From Pseudomonadota bacterium (GTDB lineage Bacteria > Pseudomonadota > Alphaproteobacteria > Rhizobiales > Devosiaceae): DNA of 8,218 nt. This document shows positions 1-5,405 of the stretch, piece after piece; the stretch's first letter is position 1; each line of letters opens with the position of its first letter. A model generated the notes under the pieces. The model was not told where the DNA came from. It saw only the letters and a program-made list of their open reading frames with translations, and did not search any database. A program made the position numbers and the translations under genes. The stretch covers positions 1 through 8,218 of the forward strand of contig JAEZFJ010000435.1 in the NCBI GenBank assembly GCA_023437755.1, in the 5' to 3' direction.

Positions 1-576
1 GGCGTGCGCACCGTCTCCACCCCACGGGTGATGAGCCAGGGCAGCGTCAACGTCACCGAGCGCGAGCTCGACGTCGCCATCCGCGGCGAAGGCTTCTTCA
101 TGGTGCAGCTGCCCGACGGCCGCACCGCCTATACCCGCGACGGCTCGCTGGAGCGCGACCCGGAGGGGATGCTGGTGACCTCGGCAGGCTACCCGATCGA
201 TCCCGGCATCAACGATCCCGGCAACGCCACCTCGATCGCGATTTCGCCGGACGGCGTGGTCTCCGCCTATATCGACGCCGATACCATGCCGACCCAGATC
301 GGCCAGTTGCAGCTCGCCCGGTTCGTCAACAAGTCCGGCCTCGAGTCGATGGGTGACAACCTGTTCCTGGAAACGGCCGCGAGCGGCCCGGCCCAGGTCG
401 GCGTGCCCAATGCCGAAGGCACCGGCAACCTGCTGCAGAATTACCTAGAAATGGCCAACGTCAACTCGGTCACCGAGATCGCCGACCTGATCGCGGCCCA
501 GCGTGCCTACGAGATGAACGCCCGCGTCATCTCCGGCGCCGACCAGATGATGCAGGCCACGAGCCAGCTGCGCTGA
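1..576 (+). CDS. flgG: Flagellar distal rod protein FlgG (5' partial)
   Basis: FlgG polymerises into the distal rod that crosses the periplasm inside the P and L rings. The frame is open from base 1, so the N-terminus (roughly 70 residues by comparison with E. coli FlgG) lies outside. Visible are the FlgE/F/G-like core (DVAIRGEGFF, then LPDGRTAYTRDGS) and the GLESMGDNLF segment. The C-terminal rod/hook helix carries NVNSVTEIADLIAAQRAYEMN and ends DQMMQATSQLR, the standard FlgG ending. The stop is TGA at 574-576 and flgA starts 11 bp later, so they are surely co-transcribed. The GTG at 4 is internal, not a start. Recognition rests on close family resemblance along the whole visible length; FlgF is excluded by the QRAYEMN-type C-terminus and the flgA-flgH neighbours. 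Confidence 0.96.
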   Translation, partial: GVRTVSTPRVMSQGSVNVTERELDVAIRGEGFFMVQLPDGRTAYTRDGSLERDPEGMLVTSAGYPIDPGINDPGNATSIAISPDGVVSAYIDADTMPTQIGQLQLARFVNKSGLESMGDNLFLETAASGPAQVGVPNAEGTGNLLQNYLEMANVNSVTEIADLIAAQRAYEMNARVISGADQMMQATSQLR

Positions 577-587
577 GGAGGCTAAAC

Positions 588-1529
588 ATGAAGCGCTTCA
601 CCCTCGCCCTGCTGATCTCGAGCCTTCTGTGCGGCGCCGCCGCTGCCGACCCCGTACTAAAGGGCAATGTCGTGGTCACCGGCCCGATCGTCACCGTCGG
701 CGACATGTTCGGCGAGGCCGACCTCATCGCCGAGCAGCCGCTGTTCCGCGCTCCGCGCCCGGGCACCACCGGCACCGTGCCGCTCGCCGATGTCCGCGCG
801 GCGGCGAGCCGCGTCGGGATCACCGCATTCGACAGCAACAGCCTCGTGGCGGTCAGTGTGTCGCGTGCGGCCGCGGTGGTCGACGAGGTGGTTCTCGCCG
901 AGGTGATCGCCGCAGACCTCAAGTCCCGCGGTATCCTGGCCGCTGGCATGAGCGCTGACACCCGCTTCGACCGCACCATCGCTCCGATCAATGCCGACGC
1001 GGTGGAGCAACCGGCCAGCGTCACCAGCCTGCGCTACATGCCGGGTTCCGGCGTTTTCACTGCCCGCATCGCGATCGCCGGCGTGGAACAGCCGCTCGAT
1101 CTGTCCGGCACCATCGAAATGATCGTCGAGGTGCCGCACCTCAAGACCACCCTGCCCGCCGGCGCGGTTCTGGGCCCGGCCGATGTCGAGATGCGCCCCG
1201 TGCCGCTGCGCTATGCCGAGAGCGTCGGGGTCGCCGGGCTGGACGACCTCGTGGGCAAGGCACTGACCCGCCAGAGCCGCGAAGGCATGCTGCTCAAGGC
1301 CTCCGACGTGGCGGAGCCGCAGCTGATCGGCAAGAACGAGCTCGTCACCATCTATTTCCGCAAGGGACCGATGACGCTGAGCGTCAAGGGTCAGGCGATC
1401 ACTGGCGCGTCCACCGGCGGTGCGCTGCAAGTCCTCAACCTGATGTCCAAGCGGGTGATCACCGCAACCGCGATTGCTGCCGGAGCCGTGGAAGTGAGCG
1501 CCGAGCCGCTCACCCTGGCCGGCCTCTAG
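588..1529 (+). CDS. flgA: Flagellar P-ring assembly chaperone FlgA
   Basis: FlgA is the periplasmic chaperone needed for FlgI to form the P ring around the rod. The 313-residue product starts with a Sec signal peptide (MKRF, hydrophobic residues 5-15, likely cleavage after A20 before DP). The N-terminal half has the alphaproteobacterial pattern IVTVGDMF near residues 34-41. The C-terminal half, from about residue 182, is the SAF / ChapFlgA domain (LPAGAVLGPADVEMRPVPLR, then LVGKALTRQSREGMLL and LVTIYFRKGPMTLSVKGQA). It is longer than E. coli FlgA (about 220 residues) because of an extended N-terminal region. Cys15 lies in the signal peptide but is preceded by Leu, so this is not a lipoprotein. 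AGGAGG at 576-581, overlapping the flgG stop, is 6 nt from the ATG and fixes the start. flgH follows after 10 bp. Confidence 0.93.
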   Translation: MKRFTLALLISSLLCGAAAADPVLKGNVVVTGPIVTVGDMFGEADLIAEQPLFRAPRPGTTGTVPLADVRAAASRVGITAFDSNSLVAVSVSRAAAVVDEVVLAEVIAADLKSRGILAAGMSADTRFDRTIAPINADAVEQPASVTSLRYMPGSGVFTARIAIAGVEQPLDLSGTIEMIVEVPHLKTTLPAGAVLGPADVEMRPVPLRYAESVGVAGLDDLVGKALTRQSREGMLLKASDVAEPQLIGKNELVTIYFRKGPMTLSVKGQAITGASTGGALQVLNLMSKRVITATAIAAGAVEVSAEPLTLAGL

Positions 1530-1539
1530 GAGAATACCG

Positions 1540-2277
1540 ATGACCTTCCACAAGCTCCTTGCCCTGGTCGCCCTCAGCGCCAGCCTGGCCGCCTGCAGCA
1601 CCATGGACCGCCTCGCCGAAGTGGGTCAGGCGCCGACGCTCACCGCAATCCAGGACCCCACCACCACGGCCGGCTACCAGCCTGTGCACATGCCGATGCC
1701 GGAGCCGATCGCCGACACCTATGCACCCAACTCGCTCTACCGCACCTCGGCCAAGGGCTTCTTCAAGGACGAGCGCGCCCACAGGGTTGGCGACATCCTC
1801 ACGGTGATCGTCACCATCGACGACAGCGCGCAGATGGACAACTCGACCCAGTCGGGGCGGTCATCGAACAACACCGCCGGCATGGGAGGCATCCTCGGCA
1901 CGGTGGTGGACAATGTCACCGCCGGCGCCATCGACCCCTCCAAGGCGGTGGACTTCACCTCGGGAATGCAGCACACCGGCAACGGCTCGGTGAACCGCAA
2001 GGAAAGCCTCGAGACCTCGGTCGCCGCGGTGGTGACCCAGGTGCTGCCCAACGGCAACCTGGTGATCGAAGGCCGGCAGGAAGTGCGGGTGAACTTCGAG
2101 GTTCGCGACCTTATCCTGGCCGGCATCGTGCGCCCGTCGGACATCCAGGCCAACAACACCATTCCCTCGCACAAGATCGCCGAAGCCCGCATCTCCTATG
2201 GCGGCCGCGGCCAGATCACCAATGTGCAGCAGCCCCGCTACGGCCAGCAGATCGCCGACGCCATCCTGCCCTTCTGA
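1540..2277 (+). CDS. flgH: Flagellar L-ring lipoprotein FlgH
   Basis: FlgH forms the outer-membrane L ring, the bushing around the rod. The 245-residue product has a lipoprotein signal peptide with lipobox L16-A-A-C19, so the mature protein should be lipidated at C19. Family landmarks are the NSLYRT...AHRVGDIL block from residue 64 with TVIVTIDDSAQ, the NGNLVIEGRQEVRVNFEVRDL strand region, and the C-terminal IPSHKIAEARISYGGRGQI. Length matches the usual 230-250 residues. AGGAGA at 1528-1533 overlaps the flgA stop and precedes the ATG by 6 nt. It is the last gene of the visible flgG-flgA-flgH operon: a perfect GC-rich hairpin starts 12 bp after its stop and a 226-bp non-coding stretch follows. 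Confidence 0.96.
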   Translation: MTFHKLLALVALSASLAACSTMDRLAEVGQAPTLTAIQDPTTTAGYQPVHMPMPEPIADTYAPNSLYRTSAKGFFKDERAHRVGDILTVIVTIDDSAQMDNSTQSGRSSNNTAGMGGILGTVVDNVTAGAIDPSKAVDFTSGMQHTGNGSVNRKESLETSVAAVVTQVLPNGNLVIEGRQEVRVNFEVRDLILAGIVRPSDIQANNTIPSHKIAEARISYGGRGQITNVQQPRYGQQIADAILPF

Positions 2278-2288
2278 TCCCCCTCCCC

Positions 2289-2312
2289 GCTGCGCCTTCC
2301 CCAAGGCGCAGC
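2289..2312 (+). terminator. Perfect hairpin just after flgH, possible terminator or palindromic repeat
   Basis: GCTGCGCCTT (2289-2298) and AAGGCGCAGC (2303-2312) form a perfect 10-bp stem with a CCCC loop, 12 bp after the flgH stop. No T-run follows, so intrinsic termination would be weak. It may instead protect the 3' end of the operon mRNA. The arm core GCTGCGCC recurs in the palindromes at 2381-2442, so it may be the first member of that repeat family. Confidence 0.5.
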
Positions 2313-2370
2313 AGGCTTCCCCAGCGGCAAGCCAGAACGGCCGCCGCCGGCCGGCTCCAGAACCGAGACC

Positions 2371-2442
2371 GGCTCTTCCCAGAGGCGCAGCTTCCCCGGC
2401 TGCGGCTCTTCCCAGAGGCGCAGCTTCCCCGGCTGCGCCTCT
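2371..2442. repeat. 33-bp tandem duplication made of hairpin-forming units
   Basis: Positions 2371-2403 and 2404-2436 are identical 33-bp units with no spacer. Each unit contains AGAGGCGCAGC, the loop TTCCCCG, and a GCTGCG arm. In the second unit the stem is a perfect 11 bp (2414-2424 with 2432-2442); in the first (2381-2391 with 2399-2409) it has one mismatch. A degenerate continuation (CTTCCCCGTTGCGGG) runs to about 2455. The whole 2278-2492 stretch is non-coding with recurring CTTCCCC and GGCGCAG words. An open frame runs through it in the phase of the small downstream gene, but it is low-complexity Pro/Ala/Arg and has no start signal there. Confidence 0.75.
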
Positions 2443-2503
2443 TCCCCGTTGCGGGAACCCGGCGCGGCATCGCAATGTTGCAGCCCGCAAGCGGAGGCAA
2501 GTC

Positions 2504-2662
2504 ATGAACATCGGCACCGGCATCGCCATCGGCGTCGCCATCGGGGTCACGATTGGCGCCATCATGGACAATATCGGGGTGGGCATAGCCATCGGCGTGG
2601 GTATCGGCGTCGCGCTAGGCAGCGCCTGGACCGCCTGGAAGAGCGACAAGACCGACAAGTAG
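2504..2662 (+). CDS. Small glycine-zipper membrane peptide (52 aa)
   Basis: No named family is recognised. The 52-residue product is almost wholly hydrophobic with Gly every fourth residue: G6-G10-G14-G18 and G27-G31-G35-G39. The two blocks are an internal 21-residue duplication (residues 3-18 against 24-39) joined by M21-D22-N23, followed by a polar Lys/Asp-rich tail (WKSDKTDK). GxxxG ladders of this type pack transmembrane helices tightly, so the peptide probably forms a membrane hairpin with the polar DN turn in the middle. GGAGG at 2493-2497 lies 6 nt from the ATG, which makes this start convincing although the frame is open further upstream. It is 78 bp before the peptidase gene; function is unknown. 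Confidence 0.72.
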   Translation: MNIGTGIAIGVAIGVTIGAIMDNIGVGIAIGVGIGVALGSAWTAWKSDKTDK

Positions 2663-2740
2663 ATCCGCTGGGCAAAGGCGGGGCTTGGCAGCGGCGGAAC
2701 TTCTGTGGAAGGAACGTCGCCAACCAGGAGTCTCTACGCC

Positions 2741-4240
2741 ATGTCCTTTGCCAAGCTCGACGCGCTCGGTCACCGTCTCGAGGCGCTGGAACACGCCCTC
2801 TCCATTCTTGGCGCCGACGAGGCGACGCACATGGCGGTGGGTGGCGGCCACAAGCGTGCGGAAGCCATGGCGACGCTGGCCGGCATGTACCATGCGGAGG
2901 CGTCGGCTCCGGCGGTTGCCGACTGGATCGAAGCGGCAAAGGCGGAATCGGCTTCCGAGGATCAGCAGCTGGCGCTCGGAGAATTCGAGCGAAACTACCG
3001 CAATCTCACCTGCCTGCCGACCGAGTTCATCGAGCGCCGCACCGCCGCGACCATGCGCAGCGAGCAGTTGTGGCGTGAACTGCGACCGAGCGGAGACTGG
3101 GACACTTTCCTGCCGGAGCTCGAAGGCGTCGTCGCGCTGGTGCGCGAGGAAGCACAGTTGCGGGCGGAAGCATCAGGGCTCGCCCCTTACGACGCGCTCA
3201 TGGATCAATACGACCCCGGCAACCGTACAGCCGACCTCGACGTGACCTTCGGGGACCTCAAGACCTTCCTCAAGGGCTTCGTGCCCGAAGCGCTGGCGGC
3301 ACAGGAGCGGCGCCTGGCGGCACGACCGCGCAAGTCGCTCAATCCGCCCTACCCGATCGAAAAGCAGCGCGAGCTGGGGCTGGCCGCCATGCGCGCCGTC
3401 GGGTTCGACTTCACTCATGGCTCCCTGGCCGTCTCGCACCACCCCTTCTGCGGCGGCGTGCCGAGCGACGTGCGCATGACCACGCGGTATCGCACCGACG
3501 AGTTCCTGAGCTCGCTCATGGGCGTGCTGCACGAGACGGGACACGCACTCTACGAGCAGGGGCTGGAGAAGGAATGGTCGCACTGGCCGATCGGCAAGGC
3601 TCGCGGCATGGGCATCCACGAGTCGCAGTCGCTGTTCGTCGAAATGCAACTGGCACGCAGCCCCGAGTTCTGGGAGTTCCTGCTGCCGCTGGTCCAACTG
3701 CATCTGGGTGACGACGCCATTCCCGGCTGGGACATCCCCGACATTCTCAACGAGGTGAACCACGTCGAGCGCGGTTATATCCGCGTCGACGCCGACGAGG
3801 TCACCTACCCGCTGCACGTGATCCTGCGCTACGAACTGGAGCAGGACCTTGTCGCCGGCAAGCTCGAGGCGAGCCAGATCCCCGAAGCCTGGGATGCCAA
3901 GATGACCGAGTACCTCGGCATCTCGACCATCGACAACATGAAGGACGGTCCGATGCAGGACGTCCACTGGCCGGCCGGCTCGTTCGGCTATTTTCCGAGC
4001 TACACGCTTGGCGCGATGATCGCAGCGCAGCAATGGGCGGCGCTGGAGAAGGACGTGCCGGAGGCGCGCGAGCAGATGCGGCGCGGCGACTTCGCGGCCA
4101 TCAATGGCTGGCGGGCGGACCGCATCTGGTCGCAGGGCTCGCGCTGGTCGACGCCGGAGCTGATTACCCGCGCCACCGGCGAGCCGCTCAACGCCGACCA
4201 CTTCAAGGCGCATCTGAAGCAGCGGTACCTCAGCCGATGA
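2741..4240 (+). CDS. M32 family metallocarboxypeptidase (Taq carboxypeptidase type)
   Basis: This is a cytoplasmic zinc carboxypeptidase that removes C-terminal residues from peptides with broad specificity. All signature motifs of family M32 are present and in order: HPF at 234-236, DVRMT at 243-247, the zinc site HETGH at 264-268, HESQS at 293-297 (E294 the third metal ligand, 26 residues after H268, as in the Pyrococcus enzyme), IRVDAD at 347-352 and GPMQDVHW at 403-410. At 499 residues it has the normal family length, and it shows no signal peptide. The ATG at 2741 is chosen because AGGAG (2726-2730) lies 10 nt upstream; the in-frame GTG at 2705 would add 12 residues without a better Shine-Dalgarno. 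It has no known flagellar role; its position after flgH is probably incidental. Confidence 0.94.
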   Translation: MSFAKLDALGHRLEALEHALSILGADEATHMAVGGGHKRAEAMATLAGMYHAEASAPAVADWIEAAKAESASEDQQLALGEFERNYRNLTCLPTEFIERRTAATMRSEQLWRELRPSGDWDTFLPELEGVVALVREEAQLRAEASGLAPYDALMDQYDPGNRTADLDVTFGDLKTFLKGFVPEALAAQERRLAARPRKSLNPPYPIEKQRELGLAAMRAVGFDFTHGSLAVSHHPFCGGVPSDVRMTTRYRTDEFLSSLMGVLHETGHALYEQGLEKEWSHWPIGKARGMGIHESQSLFVEMQLARSPEFWEFLLPLVQLHLGDDAIPGWDIPDILNEVNHVERGYIRVDADEVTYPLHVILRYELEQDLVAGKLEASQIPEAWDAKMTEYLGISTIDNMKDGPMQDVHWPAGSFGYFPSYTLGAMIAAQQWAALEKDVPEAREQMRRGDFAAINGWRADRIWSQGSRWSTPELITRATGEPLNADHFKAHLKQRYLSR

Positions 4241-4288
4241 ACCGAAGCTGAAGGTCCGCTTCAGCGCCGGTTCCGGATCACAGCGCTA
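4238..4288 (+). promoter_or_regulatory. Conserved upstream block of curlin-like gene 1
   Basis: TGAACC-GAAG-CTGAA starts at 4238, inside the stop codon of the peptidase gene, followed by GTTC at 4270 and CGCTA at 4284-4288. The same elements with identical spacing occur at 5301-5351 before the second curlin-like gene; the first 17 bases match at 14 positions. The distance to the ATG is 104 nt here and 105 nt there. This looks like a shared operator/promoter. GCTGAAG (4247-4253) and CTTCAGC (4259-4265) also form a 7-bp dyad, which is the only terminator-like structure after the peptidase gene, but it lacks a T-run. Confidence 0.55.
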
Positions 4289-4290
4289 AC

Positions 4291-4332
4291 CCTTGTGCAT
4301 CAACAGCGGCCAGAGGGGCCGCCAGCACAAGG
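4291..4332 (+). promoter_or_regulatory. Leader hairpin covering the Shine-Dalgarno of curlin-like gene 1
   Basis: CCTTGTGC (4291-4298) is perfectly complementary to GCACAAGG (4325-4332), whose last four bases belong to the Shine-Dalgarno AAGGAGA (4329-4335). Inside, GCGGCC (4306-4311) pairs with GGCCGC (4317-4322) around a 5-nt AGAGG loop. When folded, the ribosome site would be partly occluded. A similar two-tier fold with other sequences occurs before the second curlin-like gene. Whether the 5' arm is transcribed depends on the unmapped start site: if CGCTA at 4284 were a -10 element, most of the arm would be lost. Confidence 0.45.
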
Positions 4333-4341
4333 AGACCTGAA

Positions 4342-4776
4342 ATGATCCGCACTGTCATCGCAACTGCCATCACCGCCATCGCCATCGCCTCGGCCGCCGT
4401 TCCGGCCAGCGCCAACGACATCTTCATCGACCAGACCGGCTTCGGCAACGAGGTCGGCGGCAGCCAGGCCGGCTGGAACAACAAGTTCGGCACCAAGCAG
4501 ACCGGCTGGTGGAACAAGGCCATCAGCCAGCAGTTCGGCGGCAACAACACCTCCGCCATCGGCCAGCAGGGCAACAACAACACCGGCGACGTCTGGCAGG
4601 ACGGCTGGAACAACCAGGCTGGCGTCGGCCAGTTCGGCGACAACCACAATGCCGTGCTGACCCAGGACGGCAACGGCAACGTCGCCGCCGGCGTGCAGGT
4701 GGGCGATGGCTGCGACGCCAATGTCGTCCAGCATGGCTCGGGCAATGTCAGCGCCTTCGTCCAGGCCTGCCCGTAA
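4342..4776 (+). CDS. Curlin-repeat (CsgA/CsgB-like) secreted amyloid subunit
   Basis: This is a predicted extracellular functional-amyloid subunit. The 144-residue product has a Sec signal peptide with likely cleavage after ASA (residue 24). The rest is an uninterrupted array of the curlin motif Q-x-G-x-x-N: Gln occurs at 31, 42, 53, 64, 75, 86, 97, 108, 119, 130 and 141, an exact 11-residue period without one insertion or deletion. Asn falls at +5 except for H102 and C124. That is ten half-repeats, equal to five curli-type strand-turn-strand units. Two cysteines (C124, C143) are unusual for curlins. AAGGAGA at 4329-4335 precedes the ATG. The CsgH-like chaperone gene follows after 69 bp and supports the curli assignment. 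Whether it acts as major subunit or nucleator cannot be told from sequence. Confidence 0.88.
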   Translation: MIRTVIATAITAIAIASAAVPASANDIFIDQTGFGNEVGGSQAGWNNKFGTKQTGWWNKAISQQFGGNNTSAIGQQGNNNTGDVWQDGWNNQAGVGQFGDNHNAVLTQDGNGNVAAGVQVGDGCDANVVQHGSGNVSAFVQACP

Positions 4777-4789
4777 CCGGATCGCGAGC

Positions 4790-4815
4790 GGCGGAGCGCC
4801 CCTGAACGCTCCGCC
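4790..4815 (+). terminator. Intercistronic hairpin between curlin-like gene 1 and csgH
   Basis: GGCGGAGCG (4790-4798) and CGCTCCGCC (4807-4815) form a perfect 9-bp stem with an 8-nt loop, 13 bp after the curlin stop and 30 bp before the csgH start. No T-run follows. It may be a partial terminator or an mRNA-stabilising element that makes more subunit than chaperone from one transcript. Confidence 0.5.
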
Positions 4816-4845
4816 CCCTGCATCCCCGTTTGCCAAGAGGACATC

Positions 4846-5223
4846 ATGATCCATCCCGTTCTGAGGCTCGCCACCCTTCTTGGTCTCGGCGCCCTCGGCC
4901 TCGCCGGCGCCAGCGCCACCCAATCGCCCGATGGCTTTTCCTGCGGCATCGCCGCCGACCGCAATGGCGGCATGCTGCAGATCCAGGGGGCACTGGTCAG
5001 CCCCATCGCAGTCAGCGGTGAATACCGCTTCAGCCTCCGCTCGAGCGGTGGCGGCGGCTCATCCAGCATCAGTCAGGGCGGCGCCTTCACCGCCGCTGCC
5101 GGCCAAGAGACGACGCTGGGCCGCGTCACCCTCAATGCCGACGCCGGCTACCAGGTGGAGTTCACCGTCTCGGCCGCCGGCAAGACTTTCGACTGCAGCC
5201 AGGAGCTGGTGCGCCAGCTCTGA
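4846..5223 (+). CDS. csgH: CsgH-like curli amyloid chaperone (CsgC-like family)
   Basis: CsgH is the alphaproteobacterial relative of CsgC, a small periplasmic immunoglobulin-fold protein that stops curlin subunits from forming amyloid before export. The 125-residue product has a signal peptide (hydrophobic residues 5-20, probable cleavage after ASA at residue 24). The roughly 100-residue mature domain is beta-rich: an SGEYRFSLRSSGGGGSS strand-loop, then SQGGAFTAAAGQETTLG and AGYQVEFTVSAAGKTFDC. C33 and C117 near the two ends could form a disulfide; E. coli CsgC instead has a CxC pair. AAGAGGA at 4835-4841 precedes the ATG by 4 nt. Its place directly after a curlin-repeat gene and before a second one fits the role. 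It is followed by a strong terminator. Confidence 0.82.
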   Translation: MIHPVLRLATLLGLGALGLAGASATQSPDGFSCGIAADRNGGMLQIQGALVSPIAVSGEYRFSLRSSGGGGSSSISQGGAFTAAAGQETTLGRVTLNADAGYQVEFTVSAAGKTFDCSQELVRQL

Positions 5224-5241
5224 GCCACTGGTTCATCCCTG

Positions 5242-5274
5242 AAAAGCCCCGGCACTTCCCGTGCCGGGGCTTTT
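5242..5274 (+). terminator. Strong intrinsic terminator after csgH
   Basis: AAAAGCCCCGGCAC (5242-5255), loop TTCCC, and GTGCCGGGGCTTTT (5261-5274) form a perfect 14-bp stem with A- and T-tract ends, 18 bp after the csgH stop. It separates csgH from the second curlin-like gene, which must therefore have its own promoter. Confidence 0.93.
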
Positions 5275-5300
5275 GCTTTGTTCAGGAGGATGAACGGGCG

Positions 5301-5351
5301 TGAACCAAATCTGAATGCACCGCTCCGGAGCAGTTCAGCCAGCTGACGCTA
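5301..5351 (+). promoter_or_regulatory. Conserved upstream block of curlin-like gene 2
   Basis: TGAACC-AAAT-CTGAA starts at 5301, with GTTC at 5333 and CGCTA at 5347-5351, in the same order and spacing as at 4238-4288. An extra TGAAC at 5291 lies exactly 10 bp before, and GTTCA (5280-5284) with TGAAC (5291-5295) forms a 5-bp dyad with a 6-bp gap. TCAGC-CA-GCTGA at 5335-5346 is another dyad. Half-sites at 10-11 bp steps suggest a regulator binding one face of the helix. The regulator and sigma factor are not known. Confidence 0.55.
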
Positions 5352-5352
5352 G

Positions 5353-5402
5353 GGTCTCTCCATCACCAGCCGGAATGGTCCGGCCCATGAACAGAGGAGA
5401 CC
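5353..5402 (+). promoter_or_regulatory. Leader hairpin covering the Shine-Dalgarno of curlin-like gene 2
   Basis: GGTCTC (5353-5358) is complementary to GAGACC (5397-5402), which overlaps the Shine-Dalgarno GAGGAGA (5394-5400). An inner stem GCCGGA (5369-5374) with TCCGGC (5379-5384) has a 4-nt loop. The arrangement matches the leader at 4291-4332 in position and shape although the stem sequences differ. Confidence 0.42.
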
Positions 5403-5405
5403 AGA

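Noticed and set aside
588..650. FlgA as a lipoprotein because of Cys15
   Set aside because: The residue before the Cys is Leu, which does not satisfy a lipobox; a normal AAA-D signal peptidase site follows.
657..1604. Long open frame on the - strand opposite flgA (315 codons)
   Set aside because: Product is His/Arg/Gly-rich with no recognisable domain, and it lies fully antisense to a clear FlgA; it follows from GC-rich codon bias.
2371..2442. Possible CRISPR repeats
   Set aside because: The two 33-bp units abut without spacers and there are only two; no cas genes are near.
2696..2722. GGAAC doublet upstream of the peptidase as an EcfG-type -35 element
   Set aside because: No CGTT -10 element is found at the required 16-17 bp distance.
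2705..2740. Upstream GTG start for the M32 peptidase
   Set aside because: It adds a 12-residue tail not expected for the family, and ATG 2741 has an AGGAG at suitable spacing.
3173..4213. Long open frame on the - strand opposite the M32 peptidase (346 codons)
   Set aside because: The + strand carries every M32 motif; the antisense product is low-complexity with no start signal.
4278..5069. Open frame on the - strand over curlin gene 1 and csgH
   Set aside because: Its repetitive Pro/Leu/Trp pattern is the mirror of the 33-bp codon periodicity of the curlin repeats.
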